Position numbers and translations under genes: made by a program. Source: Erythrobacter cryptus DSM 12079 (GTDB lineage Bacteria; Pseudomonadota; Alphaproteobacteria; Sphingomonadales; Sphingomonadaceae). Taken from it: a stretch of DNA of 64,000 nucleotides. Positions 35,520 to 44,662 of the stretch are shown in pieces. Below the pieces are notes generated by a model that saw only the letters and a program-made list of their open reading frames with translations, did no database searches and was not told where the DNA came from. How positions within the stretch are numbered: the first letter of the stretch is position 1; the number at the start of each line of letters is the position of its first letter. The stretch spans positions 62,001 through 126,000 of the forward strand of contig NZ_AUHC01000009.1 of NCBI RefSeq assembly GCF_000422985.1, given 5' to 3'.

Positions 35520-36446
35520 TCAGCCCTTGACGGCAGCGGCCACTTCGGCGGCGAAGTCGACCTGTTCCTTCTCGATCCCCTCGCCGAGCTGGAAGCGCAC
35601 GTAATCGACCAGCTTGATGGTCTTGCCCGCTTCCTTGGCGATGCGGGCGATGTGCTCCTCGACGGTCGCCTTGCCGTCCTTGACGAAGACCTGGCTCAGC
35701 AGCGCGTTTTCCTTGGCGAACTTCTTGACCGCGCCCTCGACCATCTTGGCCTGGACCTCGGCGGGCTTGCCGCTTTCGGCAGCCTTTTCCGCGGCGATCT
35801 TGCGCTCGCGCTCGATCACGGCCGGATCGAGGCTGTCGGCATCGAGCGCCTGGGGGAACATCGCCGCGGCGTGCTGGGCAATGTCCTTGCCGAGCGCGCT
35901 CAGCGTATCGGCATCGGCATCGCTTTCGAGCGCCACCAGCACGCCGATCTTGCCCAGCCCTTCGCCCGCGGCATTGTGGATATAGGGCACGATCGCGCCC
36001 TGGGTGACGCTCACCGACTTGATCCGGCGGATCTGCTGGTTCTCGCCGATGGTGGCGATGTTGTCGGTGAGCTTCTCGCCCACGGTGCCGCCATCGGGAT
36101 AGGCCGCGGCCTTGAGCGCCTCGACATCATCGCTGCCCAGCGCCAGCGCCACCGCCGTCACCTTGCGCACGAAATCCTGGAACTTGTCGTTCTTGGCGAC
36201 GAAATCGGTTTCCGAATTGACCTCGACCGCCACGCCCCGGGTTCCCTCGACGAGCACGCCGACGAGGCCCTCGGCCGCGGTGCGGCTCGACTTCTTCTGC
36301 GCCGTGGCCAGGCCCTTGGCGCGCAGCGCGTCGATCGCCGCCTCGATATCGCCATTGGCTTCGGCCAGCGCCTTCTTGGCGTCCATCATGCCAGCGCCGG
36401 TGCGCTCGCGCAGCTTCTTCACGTCAGCGACGGAAAAATCGGCCAT
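35520..36446 (-). CDS. tsf: elongation factor Ts
   Basis: 308 aa nucleotide exchange factor for EF-Tu. N-terminal UBA-like domain with [21 protein letters not shown] (shown here up to 20 residues: [18 protein letters not shown]), core SETDFVAKN and the C-terminal coiled module are all present. It is downstream of rpsB; a hairpin with arms CGGGCGC/GCGCCCG at 36533-36563 lies in the 127-bp gap and may tune relative expression. Confidence 0.98.
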   Translation of the reverse strand: MADFSVADVKKLRERTGAGMMDAKKALAEANGDIEAAIDALRAKGLATAQKKSSRTAAEGLVGVLVEGTRGVAVEVNSETDFVAKNDKFQDFVRKVTAVALALGSDDVEALKAAAYPDGGTVGEKLTDNIATIGENQQIRRIKSVSVTQGAIVPYIHNAAGEGLGKIGVLVALESDADADTLSALGKDIAQHAAAMFPQALDADSLDPAVIERERKIAAEKAAESGKPAEVQAKMVEGAVKKFAKENALLSQVFVKDGKATVEEHIARIAKEAGKTIKLVDYVRFQLGEGIEKEQVDFAAEVAAAVKG

Positions 36447-36573
36447 GAGTATTTCCTTGTAGCTATGGGTTGCGCCCGCCCGGCCCTGCCCGCCTGTGGG
36501 GCCATGCCGGGCGCGCTAGAGGGGGAATGTGACGGGCGCTTGACGGCTGCCGACAGGCGCCCGCGGCAGACGA

Positions 36574-37359
36574 TCAGGCCCCGGCTTCCTCGGCGCTCGG
36601 TTCGGCCACGACCGCCTCGCTCTCGGCCGGAGGCTCGGCGAGCGCGCCCAGGTCTTCAGCCACATCGGCGGCAAGCTTGCCCTTGCCCGCCAGCGCCGCC
36701 TTGGCCACCGCCTCGCAATAGAGCCGCACCGCGCGGCTGGCATCGTCGTTGCCCGGCACCGGGAAGGCAATGCCCGAAGGATCGACATTGGTGTCGAGGA
36801 TCGCGATCACCGGGATGCCCAGCACATTGGCTTCCTTGATCGCCAAGTCTTCCTTGTTGGCATCGATCACGAACATCACGTCAGGCAGCCCGCCCATGTC
36901 GCGGATGCCGCCGAGCGACAGCTCGAGCTTGTCGCGCTCGCGGGTGAGGTTGAGCACTTCCTTCTTGGTCAGGCCGCTGGTGTCACCGGCAAGGGTTTCC
37001 TCGAGCGCCTTGAGCCGGCGGATCGAGCCGCTGATGGTCTTCCAGTTGGTGAGCATCCCGCCCAGCCAGCGGTGGTTGACATAGTGCTGGCCCGACATGC
37101 GCGCAGCCTCGGCGATCGGCTCCTGGGCCTGGCGCTTGGTGCCGACGAACAGCACCTTGCCGCCGGCACGCACGGTCTGCTCGACGAAATCGAGCGCGCG
37201 CGCGAACAGCGGCACGGTCTGCGACAGGTCGATGATGTGCACCCCGTTGCGCGCCCCGAAGATATAGGGCTTCATGCGGGGGTTCCAGCGGTGGGTCTGG
37301 TGGCCGAAATGCGCGCCGGCCTCGATCAATGCTTGCATCGTGACGACAGGTGCCGCCAT
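36574..37359 (-). CDS. rpsB: 30S ribosomal protein S2
   Basis: 261 aa. The S2 signatures are present: [19 protein letters not shown] and, later, the [19 protein letters not shown] segment. The Glu/Ala-rich C-terminal tail (from about residue 235) is an extension common in alphaproteobacteria. The ATG at 37359 (MAAPVVTMQ) has AAGG about 9 bases upstream; a second ATG nine bases earlier overlaps that site. Its control region is 37360-37650, which also contains an AAAAATC/GATTTTT inverted repeat (37519-37557). Confidence 0.97.
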   Translation of the reverse strand: MAAPVVTMQALIEAGAHFGHQTHRWNPRMKPYIFGARNGVHIIDLSQTVPLFARALDFVEQTVRAGGKVLFVGTKRQAQEPIAEAARMSGQHYVNHRWLGGMLTNWKTISGSIRRLKALEETLAGDTSGLTKKEVLNLTRERDKLELSLGGIRDMGGLPDVMFVIDANKEDLAIKEANVLGIPVIAILDTNVDPSGIAFPVPGNDDASRAVRLYCEAVAKAALAGKGKLAADVAEDLGALAEPPAESEAVVAEPSAEEAGA

Positions 37360-37592
37360 GGTCTTCATCCTTTCCGGTTGTGCCTCTGGAAGGCAGATGA
37401 CCGCGCGGGCGAGCCTCTCGCCAAGCGGCACCGGCATGTGCGCCTTCCATGCGAATTTGCCCCGGTGACGGGCCCCATGCCCGCCGCAAGGCGCCGCGCG
37501 CTTAGCCGCGGCCCTCACAAAAATCCAGCCCCGATTGGCAAGCCGGACCAGATTTTTCGCGCTCCCTTGCGCAGAAGGCGCTTGACAGGACG

Positions 37593-37607
37593 GAACATGT
37601 AGGGAAC
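37593..37607. promoter_or_regulatory. LexA (SOS) box 1
   Basis: GAAC-N7-GAAC (GAAC at 37593-37596 and 37604-37607), the exact alphaproteobacterial LexA operator pattern. It is one of two boxes in tandem upstream of the small membrane-protein ORF at 37651. A TTGACA at 37582-37587 just precedes it. Confidence 0.7.
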
Positions 37608-37616
37608 AACGGGCAG

Positions 37617-37631
37617 GAACAAAGAACGAAC
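37617..37631. promoter_or_regulatory. LexA (SOS) box 2
   Basis: A second GAAC-N7-GAAC (37617-37620 and 37628-37631), 24 bp after the first and ending 19 bp before the ATG at 37651. Two boxes at this spacing, in an intergenic region, are unlikely to be chance in a GC-rich genome. An extra GAAC at 37624 lies inside the spacer. Confidence 0.7.
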
Positions 37632-37650
37632 CTTTGGGAAAGGCTCTCCG

Positions 37651-37944
37651 ATGATCGCGCTTCTTTCCAGCCTTGCCGCCACGCTCCTCTTTGCGCTTGC
37701 CGGGCTGTTCGCCGCGGCGGTGCTGGTGGATAGCGCGATCAAGGCGCGGGCGGCCCATGCCCGGCTGACGGCACAGCTCGCGGCGCTGGCGCAGGGTGAG
37801 GGCAGCGGCGCCAGCCCTCAACCTGCAAGGCTGCGACAGCGGGCGGCGGCAGGTGTGCGCGCCGCTAGGCGCCCGGCGCGGCGGCAGGCGGCGGGGGCGG
37901 TGGTGCAGCCGCTGCCGCGGCCTCTTGCCGGCGCCGCCGCTTGA
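37651..37944 (+). CDS. small membrane protein, putatively SOS-regulated (97 aa)
   Basis: 97 aa, not recognised. Residues 1-30 ([20 protein letters not shown] and the stretch just after) form one membrane helix; the rest is Ala/Arg/Gln-rich, basic and probably cytoplasmic. It has a modest GGAAAGG ribosome-site candidate. Two LexA-type boxes lie 20-58 bp upstream. Its 3' end overlaps the convergent pss stop by 80 bp, so the true protein may end earlier, or the last 25 residues may be weakly constrained. A short single-helix protein under SOS control would recall the cell-division inhibitor SidA of Caulobacter, but there is no sequence evidence for that function. Confidence 0.5.
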   Translation: MIALLSSLAATLLFALAGLFAAAVLVDSAIKARAAHARLTAQLAALAQGEGSGASPQPARLRQRAAAGVRAARRPARRQAAGAVVQPLPRPLAGAAA

Positions 37945-38779
37945 TCCGGCCATATTTGATGAGGCCATAGGGCATCAGCGCCAGATAGGTGAGGCTGATC
38001 GCCGCGAGCGTCCACCACGGCTCGATCACCAGCGCGGCAAAGGCCATGGCGATGAGCGCGATGAGCGCGAGCCGGATCGAGCGGCGCGGGCGCAGCGAGG
38101 CCCAACTGAGCGTCGCCATGTTGGAGATCATCAGGATCGCGATCAGCGTCAGCCACAGGGCCATCACCTCGGGCGCGCGGAAGATCTCGGCGCCGGTGCC
38201 GTGCCACAGGTAGAAGGGGGTGAAGGCCAGCCCCGCCCCCACCGGCGCGGGCACCCCGGTGAGAAAGCCGGCGGACTTGTGCGGCTGGTCGTCCATGTCG
38301 ATGCGGGCGTTGAAGCGCGCCAGGCGCAGCGCGCAGCAGATCGCAAAGGCGAGCGCGGCAAACCAGCCGAAGCGCGGCCAATCATGCAGCGACCACAGGA
38401 ACAGGATCAGCGCCGGGGCGACCCCGAAGGAGATCGAATCGGCGAGGCTGTCGAGTTCGGCGCCGAAGCGGGACTGGGCCTTGAGCAGCCGGGCGATGCG
38501 CCCGTCGATCCCGTCGAGCACCCCGGCAAGCACCACCAGCGCGATCGCATGGGTCCACTGCGCATCGATGGCAAAGCGGATGCCGGTCAGCCCCGCACAC
38601 AGCGCTGCGGCGGTGATCGCATTGGGCAGCATCGCCCGCAGGGTAAGCCCGCCGGCGGCGGCGCTGGCGAGGCTGGCGCGCTGATCCTCGTCCTCGGCGG
38701 CCTTGGGCCCGAGCCGGGCGGGCAGGAAGCGCGCCGCGGCCAGCCGGCGCGCGCCCCGCTTGCGCGCGGGCCGGCTCAT
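37865..38779 (-). CDS. pssA: CDP-diacylglycerol--serine O-phosphatidyltransferase
   Basis: 304 aa with about eight membrane helices. CDP-alcohol phosphotransferase signature [11 protein letters not shown] then [15 protein letters not shown]. With the adjacent psd it forms the two-step route to phosphatidylethanolamine. A basic, possibly disordered N-terminus (1-48) precedes the first helix, and a Pro/Ala-rich tail ends the protein. Psd is upstream, 22 bp away; this order (psd then pss) is common in alphaproteobacteria. Confidence 0.95.
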   Translation of the reverse strand: MSRPARKRGARRLAAARFLPARLGPKAAEDEDQRASLASAAAGGLTLRAMLPNAITAAALCAGLTGIRFAIDAQWTHAIALVVLAGVLDGIDGRIARLLKAQSRFGAELDSLADSISFGVAPALILFLWSLHDWPRFGWFAALAFAICCALRLARFNARIDMDDQPHKSAGFLTGVPAPVGAGLAFTPFYLWHGTGAEIFRAPEVMALWLTLIAILMISNMATLSWASLRPRRSIRLALIALIAMAFAALVIEPWWTLAAISLTYLALMPYGLIKYGRIKRRRRQEAAAAAAPPPPPPAAAPGA

Positions 38780-38801
38780 CGCGCCCTGCGCGCCGCGCGG
38801 C

Positions 38802-39554
38802 TCATTGCGCGATCCCCTCGATCAGCCCGCGCGCGCCGATCTCGGCAATCACGGTCTCGCCCGCCACCACCCGCTGGCCGATCAGCACCTTGGGATCGGT
38901 GCCGGCGGGCAGATAGACATCGACCCGGCTGCCAAAGCGGATCAGCCCGACGCGCTGGCCCTTGGCCACGATGTCGCCGGGCTTGACGAAAGGCACGATC
39001 CGCCGCGCCACGAGGCCGGCAATCTGGGTGAAGCCGAGCTTGAGGCCATCGGCGCGCTCGATCAGGATGTGCTGGCGCTCGTTCTCCTCGCTCGCCTTGT
39101 CGAGATCGGCGTTCATGAACTTGCCGGGGATATAGACCACGCGCCGCACCGTCCCGCCGATCGGGGTGCGGTTGATGTGGACATCGAACACGCTCATGAA
39201 GATCGACACCCGCGTCACCGGGCCGGGCGGCAGGCCCTTGCTCCCGGTGCCATCGTCGATCTGCAGCTCGAGCGGCGGCTCGACCTCGGTGATCAGCGTC
39301 ACCAGCCCATCGGCCGGGGCGACGATGCTGTGCTCGCCCTGCGGCACCACGCGCTCAGGATCGCGGAAGAAGGCAAAGACGCCGAGGCTGAGCAGCAGCA
39401 GCGGCCAGCCGATGATTTCCCAATCGAGCGCGAGCAACACGAACAGGCTGATGCCCAGCGCAATCAGCCCGAACTTGCGCCCTTCGGGATGAATGCTCGG
39501 CCAGTTCCAGCTCGCCTCGCCGCGACCTTTGTTATCGAGGATTTCGCCTGCCAT
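38802..39554 (-). CDS. psd: phosphatidylserine decarboxylase proenzyme
   Basis: 250 aa. Decarboxylates phosphatidylserine to phosphatidylethanolamine after self-cleavage at a Gly-Ser bond that leaves a pyruvoyl group; the GS of [11 protein letters not shown] is near residue 207-208. An N-terminal membrane segment (about 28-60) and the catalytic domain match the short, alphaproteobacterial (PsdA-type) class. Co-directional with pssA. Confidence 0.96.
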   Translation of the reverse strand: MAGEILDNKGRGEASWNWPSIHPEGRKFGLIALGISLFVLLALDWEIIGWPLLLLSLGVFAFFRDPERVVPQGEHSIVAPADGLVTLITEVEPPLELQIDDGTGSKGLPPGPVTRVSIFMSVFDVHINRTPIGGTVRRVVYIPGKFMNADLDKASEENERQHILIERADGLKLGFTQIAGLVARRIVPFVKPGDIVAKGQRVGLIRFGSRVDVYLPAGTDPKVLIGQRVVAGETVIAEIGARGLIEGIAQ

Positions 39555-39602
39555 TGTGCCTCAGCTTCTAGGGGCGGCGCCGCGCCCCTGCAAGCCAGCG
39601 CC

Positions 39603-40763
39603 TCAATGCACCTTGCGCACGAACACCGTGCCGGCCGAATAGCCCGCCCCGAAAGAGCAGATCAGGCCGACATCGCCCGCCGCCAGATCATCGCTGTGGA
39701 GGTGGAAGGCGATGATCGAGCCGGCGCTCGAGGTGTTGCCATAGGTGTCGAGCACGGTCGGGCTTTCATCCTCGCTCGCCTCGTGGCCCAGCACCTTGTG
39801 CGCGATCAGCCGGTTCATCCCGGCATTGGCCTGGTGCAGCCACAGCCGGCGCAAGGCCTCGGGCGCGATGCCAAGGCGCGCGGCCTCGTCGAGGATCATC
39901 TGCGCCACCATCGGCACCACTTCCTTGAACACCTTGCGCCCCTCCTGCACGAACAGCTTGTCGGGCGCAGCGGCGGTTTCGGGATGGGCGCGGTTCAGAA
40001 AGCCGAAATTGTTGCGGATATTGTTGGAAAAGACGGTCTTGAGCCGCGTGCCGAGGATTTCCCAGTGCCGCGCCGGGGCGATTGCCGCATCCTCCACCAG
40101 CACCGCGGTGGCAACATCGCCGAAGATGAAATGGCTGTCGCGGTCGCGCCAGTTGAGGTGGCCCGAGGTGATCTCGGGGCTGACCACCAGCACGCTCCTC
40201 GCATGGCCGGCGCGGATATAGTCTGCCGCGGTCTGGATGCCGAAGGTGGCCGAGGAACAGGCCACGTTCATGTCGAAGCCGAAGCCCTCGATCCCCAGCG
40301 CCGCCTGGATCTCGATCGCCATGGCCGGATAGGGGCGCTGCATGTTCGAGGCCGCGCACAGCACCGCATCGACATCCTCCGCCCGGCGCCCGGCGCGCGC
40401 CAGCGCGTCGCGCGCGGCGGCCACCCCGATCTCGGCCATCACCGACAATTCGTCATTGGCGCGCTCGGGCAGGCGCGGACACATGATCTCGGGGTCAAGG
40501 ATCGGCGCCTTGCTGAGCACGTGGCGCGCCTTGATCCCGCTCGCCTTCTCGATGAACTCGGCCGAGGAATGGGCGAGCGGCGCCAGCGCGCCCGCGGCAA
40601 TCTCGTCGGCATGGGCGGCGTTGTAACGATCGACATAGGCGTTGAAGCTTGCGACCAGCTCGGCGTTGGTGATGCTCTCGGGCGGGGTGTAAAGGCCGGT
40701 GGCGGCGATCACCGGGCGCCCGGTGAGCGGGGCGGCGGCGGGGGCGGGGTGCGATTCCTGCAT
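39603..40763 (-). CDS. beta-ketoacyl-ACP synthase III-like protein (FabH-like, long form)
   Basis: 386 aa, about 60 longer than classic FabH. The Cys-His-Asn triad is complete: Cys169 in NVACSSATFG, His310 in LHQANAGMN, Asn343 in TYGNTSSAG. The extra length is an N-terminal insertion (about residues 40-95) bearing DRYNAAHADEIAAG, and the segment RDRDSHFIFGD is conserved in the long subgroup, which includes ketosynthases acting on fatty-acyl or resorcinol-type products. Whether it starts fatty acid synthesis or makes another lipid is unknown. It is separated from psd by 48 bp, and points away from the acyltransferase-like gene. Confidence 0.85.
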   Translation of the reverse strand: MQESHPAPAAAPLTGRPVIAATGLYTPPESITNAELVASFNAYVDRYNAAHADEIAAGALAPLAHSSAEFIEKASGIKARHVLSKAPILDPEIMCPRLPERANDELSVMAEIGVAAARDALARAGRRAEDVDAVLCAASNMQRPYPAMAIEIQAALGIEGFGFDMNVACSSATFGIQTAADYIRAGHARSVLVVSPEITSGHLNWRDRDSHFIFGDVATAVLVEDAAIAPARHWEILGTRLKTVFSNNIRNNFGFLNRAHPETAAAPDKLFVQEGRKVFKEVVPMVAQMILDEAARLGIAPEALRRLWLHQANAGMNRLIAHKVLGHEASEDESPTVLDTYGNTSSAGSIIAFHLHSDDLAAGDVGLICSFGAGYSAGTVFVRKVH

Positions 40764-40816
40764 GGGCTTCTCTTGTGGTCTCCTGCGTGCGCGCCCTTAC
40801 TGTCCGCGCCAGCGGG

Positions 40817-42040
40817 GTGCAAGCAGCCCACGGGCGCGCCTGCCCGCCCTGCCCCGCCCGCGGCGCAGGCGCGCCGTGTCGAATCCCCATCACCAAACCG
40901 GGCCAGAGGAGTGCCCCTGCCCGCCCCACCCCGCGGGCGGCCAGCGCCCAGGGAGCCTGCCCGAGCCTTGCCGCGCGCCATGTCGCCGCCTTTCGCGCCG
41001 CGGGAACGGGAGCGCTGATTGCCAATGCCGCCTGCGAGGTGCTGCTGCTGCGCCAAGAGGGCCACGAATTGCCGGTGCCGGTGGATGATGGCCGGCGCGG
41101 GCTTTCCTATGTCTCCAGCCCGCACCGCACAAATGTGCTCTTTCCGCGCGACGAGATCGCGCTGCTCGGCCTTGCGCACCTGCGCCCGCTGGCCGAGGCG
41201 GTGCTGGCGCTGGTGGCGGGGCTGATCCGCCTGGCCGGCCTCAACCGCGCGGTGCATCTCGACAACTGGCTGCTTTCGACCAACCTTCACGGCAATTGGG
41301 ACGGCAGCGGCCTTGCGGCGATGCGCGCGGGGCTGGCGGCGCGCTATCCCGATCATGCCCTCATCATCCGCTCGCTCGATTGCTGGAGCTGCCCGGCGCT
41401 GCTGGCGGCGGTGCGCGCGGATGGCTGGGTGCTGCTGCCCGCGCGCCAGGTGTGGGTGATCGAGGATCTTGCGCGCGACTGGCAGGGGCGCAGCCACACC
41501 AGGGCTGATGCCCGGGCGCTACGCCGCTCGGGCCTTGCGCTCGCGCGGCCCGCGGCGATCGGCAGCGAGGATGCCGCGCGCATCGCCGAGCTTTACCGCC
41601 AGCTCTATCTGGCGCGCTATTCGCCGATCAACCCGCGCTTCACCCCGGCCTTCATCACCGCCAGCGCCGCGAGCGGCCTGCTCCACTACAGCCTGCTGCG
41701 CGATGGCCAAGGCAAGATCATGGCCTTTGCCGCGCTGCGCTGTGCCGGGGGGATCGGCACCGTGCCGCTGATGGGCTTTGACACCGCCCGCCCGCAGAGC
41801 GAGGCGCTCTACCGCATCGCCAGCCATGCGGCGCTGGCGCTGGCGCGCGAGCGCGCCCTGCGCTTCCACGGCTCGGCCGGGGCCGGGCAGTTCAAGCGCA
41901 ACCGCGGGGCGCGCGGGGTGATCGAATACATGGCCGTTGATGCCCGCCACCTTGCGCCGAGGCGCCGGGCGGCGCTGCGGCTGCTTGCCGCCGGGCTCAA
42001 TCGCTTCATGGTGCCGCTGCTCACCCGCCGGGGTTGGTGA
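40817..42040 (+). CDS. GNAT-like acyltransferase of unknown substrate (5' end uncertain)
   Basis: About 407 aa at most. From the segment HVAAFRAAGTGALIANA on, the protein looks like a conserved family with an N-terminal module (to about residue 200) and a GNAT/BioF2-like acyltransferase module at the C-terminus (ARIAELYRQLYLARYSPINPRF and HGSAGAGQFKRNRGARG). No ATG precedes the conserved part in frame; only GTG codons at 40775, 40787 and 40817 are available. A good ribosome site (AGAGGAG) and GTG at 40911 are in a different frame. A one-base error or frameshift near 40911-40960 would explain this. Confidence 0.6.
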   Translation: MQAAHGRACPPCPARGAGAPCRIPITKPGQRSAPARPTPRAASAQGACPSLAARHVAAFRAAGTGALIANAACEVLLLRQEGHELPVPVDDGRRGLSYVSSPHRTNVLFPRDEIALLGLAHLRPLAEAVLALVAGLIRLAGLNRAVHLDNWLLSTNLHGNWDGSGLAAMRAGLAARYPDHALIIRSLDCWSCPALLAAVRADGWVLLPARQVWVIEDLARDWQGRSHTRADARALRRSGLALARPAAIGSEDAARIAELYRQLYLARYSPINPRFTPAFITASAASGLLHYSLLRDGQGKIMAFAALRCAGGIGTVPLMGFDTARPQSEALYRIASHAALALARERALRFHGSAGAGQFKRNRGARGVIEYMAVDARHLAPRRRAALRLLAAGLNRFMVPLLTRRGW

Positions 42041-42928
42041 TCAGGCTTCGGGTGCGGCGCCGCCGAGCACCTCCTTGAGCAGCGGATTGGGGAAAGTGCG
42101 GGCGATGGTAACGGCAAAGAAGGGCTCGACGATCTCGGGCAGCTGCGCCAGTTCGTAGAGAAGGCCGGTGCCAAGCTCGTCGCGCACCACGATCGGCGGG
42201 ATCACCGCCACCCCGGCATCGGCGCGGGCGAGCAGGCGCAGCATCGCCATGTCATCAGCCTCGGCAGCGATGCGCGGGACGATCCCCATGCGCTCGAGCA
42301 TCGCATCAAACCCGGCGCGCAGCGCGGTCTCGGGCGTGGGCAGGATCAGCGGCGCGTGGGCGAGCAGATGCGCCAGGCCCTGGGCCGCCAGCACCAGCCG
42401 CGAACGCGCCCCCACCAGGCTCACCGGCTGTTCAGCGAGCCGGTGGACGAGATAGGGGCTGGCCGCATCGCGCGCCGGCATCTGGTTGGTGAGCAGCACA
42501 TCGATGCGCAGCGCCTCGAGCGCGCGCAGCAACCCGGCTTGCGTGCCCGAGCGCAGCACCACCTCGACATCATCGCGCCCGACCAGCGGGGCGAGGAATT
42601 GCAGCTGGAAGTTGCGCGAGAGCGTCGCCTGCGCGCCGATGCGCAGCACCTTGCGCTGCTCGCCCACGGCGCGGAAGGTGGCGGCAAGCTGATCGGCGGC
42701 GCGGAAGATCTGCTCGGCATAGTCGAGCGCGATCCGCCCGGCCTCGGTGAGCACGAGGTTGCGCCCGCGCCGCTCGAACAGGTCATGCCCGAGATCGGCC
42801 TCGAGCGCCTTGATCTGGGTGGAGATGGCGCTTTGCGAAATGTTGAGCGCGCGCGCTGCGGCGGTGAGCGTGCCCTCGCGCGCGGTGGCGCGGAACAGGC
42901 GCAGGTGGTGGAGATTGAGGTTGGCCAT
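42041..42928 (-). CDS. LysR-type regulator divergent from dabBA
   Basis: 295 aa: helix-turn-helix at residues 4-62 (TAAARALNISQSAISTQIKA) and a substrate-binding-type regulatory domain. It resembles the NhaR/CysB-like LysR group associated with inorganic carbon or ion transport genes. The start is the ATG at 42928 (MANLNLHHL); a TTG five codons upstream lacks a ribosome site. The divergent placement, 128 bp from dabB and with a 19-bp palindrome in between, is typical of a LysR regulator of the neighbouring operon. Confidence 0.88.
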   Translation of the reverse strand: MANLNLHHLRLFRATAREGTLTAAARALNISQSAISTQIKALEADLGHDLFERRGRNLVLTEAGRIALDYAEQIFRAADQLAATFRAVGEQRKVLRIGAQATLSRNFQLQFLAPLVGRDDVEVVLRSGTQAGLLRALEALRIDVLLTNQMPARDAASPYLVHRLAEQPVSLVGARSRLVLAAQGLAHLLAHAPLILPTPETALRAGFDAMLERMGIVPRIAAEADDMAMLRLLARADAGVAVIPPIVVRDELGTGLLYELAQLPEIVEPFFAVTIARTFPNPLLKEVLGGAAPEA

Positions 42929-42960
42929 GGTCAGGCGCGGCAATTGTTCTATCTGATCGA

Positions 42961-42979
42961 ATATTTTGGCGCAAAATAT
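42961..42979. promoter_or_regulatory. LysR-type operator palindrome
   Basis: A perfect 7-bp inverted repeat ATATTTT-GGCGC-AAAATAT (42961-42979), AT-rich in a GC-rich region. It includes a T-N11-A core as in LysR recognition sites. It lies between the divergent LysR gene (start 42928) and dabB (start 43057), so it is the likely autoregulatory and activating site. Confidence 0.75.
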
Positions 42980-43056
42980 GTATTTTCTTTAATTCTGTCC
43001 AGCCTTTATCCGGCATGGCGTTCGCAACCCTGCGTTTTGCCGGAGTCCTGCCAGCC

Positions 43057-44634
43057 ATGCCCGAAACGCCGCCCGATCTGCTCGCCTTGAGCTTCCTTGC
43101 CCCGCTGGTGCTGCTGCCTGCCGCGCTGCTCGCCGCCCTGCGCCCAGGTCGTCGCCCGGGGATGGCGGTGCGCCTGTCCGAGGGCGCCGCGCTCGCTGCC
43201 TTTGCCCTTGCGCTTGCCGGGCTGGTGCAGGCGGCGCTCGGCGCTGCGGGCGGCATCGGGGTTGGCGAAGGCGCGCTTGCCCTTGGCCTGCGCGCCGATC
43301 TGGTGAGCACCAGCATCGCCGCGCTGGTCGGCTTCATCGGCTGGATCGTGATGCGCTACAGCCGCACCTATCTCGATGGCGAGGCGCGCGAGGGGCTGTT
43401 CCACGCGCTGATGCTCACCACGCTCGCCGCAGTGCTGGTGTTCGTGCAGGCGGGCACGGTGCCGACGCTGATCCTTGCCACGATCGCCGTGGGCGCGGCG
43501 CTGCGCCAGCTGCTGCTGTTCTATCCCGAGCGGGGCGAGGCCCGGCGCGCGGCGACCAAGTTCGCGCTCGTCTGGCACGCGGGCGATGCCATGCTCGTGC
43601 TCGCCGCCGGCCTCCTTGTTGCCCGCTTCGGCACGCTTGATCTTGCCGCCCTTCCCGCTGCCGCCGAAGCCGCCGGGCTGGGCCTTGCCGGCACCCTTGG
43701 CATCGCCGCGATCATTGCCGCTGCCGCGCTCAAGACCGCGGCCTTCCCGCTGCACGGCTGGCTCACCGAGGTGATGGAGGCCCCGACCCCGGTCTCGGCC
43801 CTGCTCCATGCCGGGATCATCAATTCGGGCGGGGTGCTGCTGATCAGCGCGGCGGGCCTTGTCCAGCAGAGCGCCGGGGCCATGGCCGCGCTGGTGATGA
43901 TCGGCGGCTTTACCGCGCTGTTCGGCGCGGCGGTGATGCTCACCCAGAGCGCGATAAAGACCGCGCTCGCCTGGTCCACCGTCTCGCAGATGGGCTTCAT
44001 GCTGCTGCAATGCGGGCTGGGGCTGTGGAGCCTGGCGCTGCTGCACATCATCGCCCACTCGCTCTACAAGGCCCACGCCTTCCTTTCCTCGGGCAATGCC
44101 GTTGCGGAAGTTGCGCGCATCCGCCGGCCCGGGCCGGTGGCGGTGCCGAGCGTTGCCGCGGTGCTCAAGAGCTTTGCCCTCGCTCTGGCGATCTTTGTCG
44201 CGATTGCCGCGAGCTTTACCGCCGCCTTCGGCCCCAAATCGCCCCAGGCGCTGGCGCTCGGCGCGATCCTGATCTTCGGGGTGGCCTACCTCGTCGCCCA
44301 GGGCCTGGCTGACCGCGCCCCGGTCGCGCTGACCAAGCGCACCGCCGCTGCCGCGCTCGCCGCCGCGATCGGCTATTTCAGCTTCCAGGCGATCGCCCAG
44401 GCGCTGTGGGGCCCGCTGCTGCCCCCTGCCCCCACCCCGGATGCGCTCGAATGGGCGCTGCTGGTGGTGGCGGTGGCGAGCTTCGGCCTCGTCGCCTTTG
44501 CCCAGGCGCTGTTCCCGCTGTGGGCGCACCATCCGGCGAGCGCGGGCCTGAGGGTCCACCTTGCCAACGGCCTTTACATGAACGCCCTGCTCGACCGCGC
44601 GATTGGGGGCCTTCGCACCACCCGCCCGCTCTGA
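43057..44634 (+). CDS. dabB: inorganic carbon uptake subunit DabB (NuoL-like membrane protein)
   Basis: 525 aa polytopic membrane protein of the NuoL/MrpA antiporter family. Conserved charged residues of the proton path are visible in [21 protein letters not shown] and the [27 protein letters not shown] stretches. In DAB systems, DabB couples the cation gradient to the CO2-hydrating subunit DabA to accumulate bicarbonate. The start at 43057 follows GGAG; an ATG at 43015 lacks a site. dabA begins 28 bp downstream, completing the pair. Confidence 0.88.
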   Translation: MPETPPDLLALSFLAPLVLLPAALLAALRPGRRPGMAVRLSEGAALAAFALALAGLVQAALGAAGGIGVGEGALALGLRADLVSTSIAALVGFIGWIVMRYSRTYLDGEAREGLFHALMLTTLAAVLVFVQAGTVPTLILATIAVGAALRQLLLFYPERGEARRAATKFALVWHAGDAMLVLAAGLLVARFGTLDLAALPAAAEAAGLGLAGTLGIAAIIAAAALKTAAFPLHGWLTEVMEAPTPVSALLHAGIINSGGVLLISAAGLVQQSAGAMAALVMIGGFTALFGAAVMLTQSAIKTALAWSTVSQMGFMLLQCGLGLWSLALLHIIAHSLYKAHAFLSSGNAVAEVARIRRPGPVAVPSVAAVLKSFALALAIFVAIAASFTAAFGPKSPQALALGAILIFGVAYLVAQGLADRAPVALTKRTAAAALAAAIGYFSFQAIAQALWGPLLPPAPTPDALEWALLVVAVASFGLVAFAQALFPLWAHHPASAGLRVHLANGLYMNALLDRAIGGLRTTRPL

Positions 44635-44662
44635 CCACCCTTTGCTGCATCAGGAGTTTGCC

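Noticed and set aside
37582..37610. A full sigma-70 promoter using TTGACA at 37582
   Set aside because: No good -10 hexamer at 16-18 bp; only the -35-like sequence was kept as supporting evidence for the LexA-box region.
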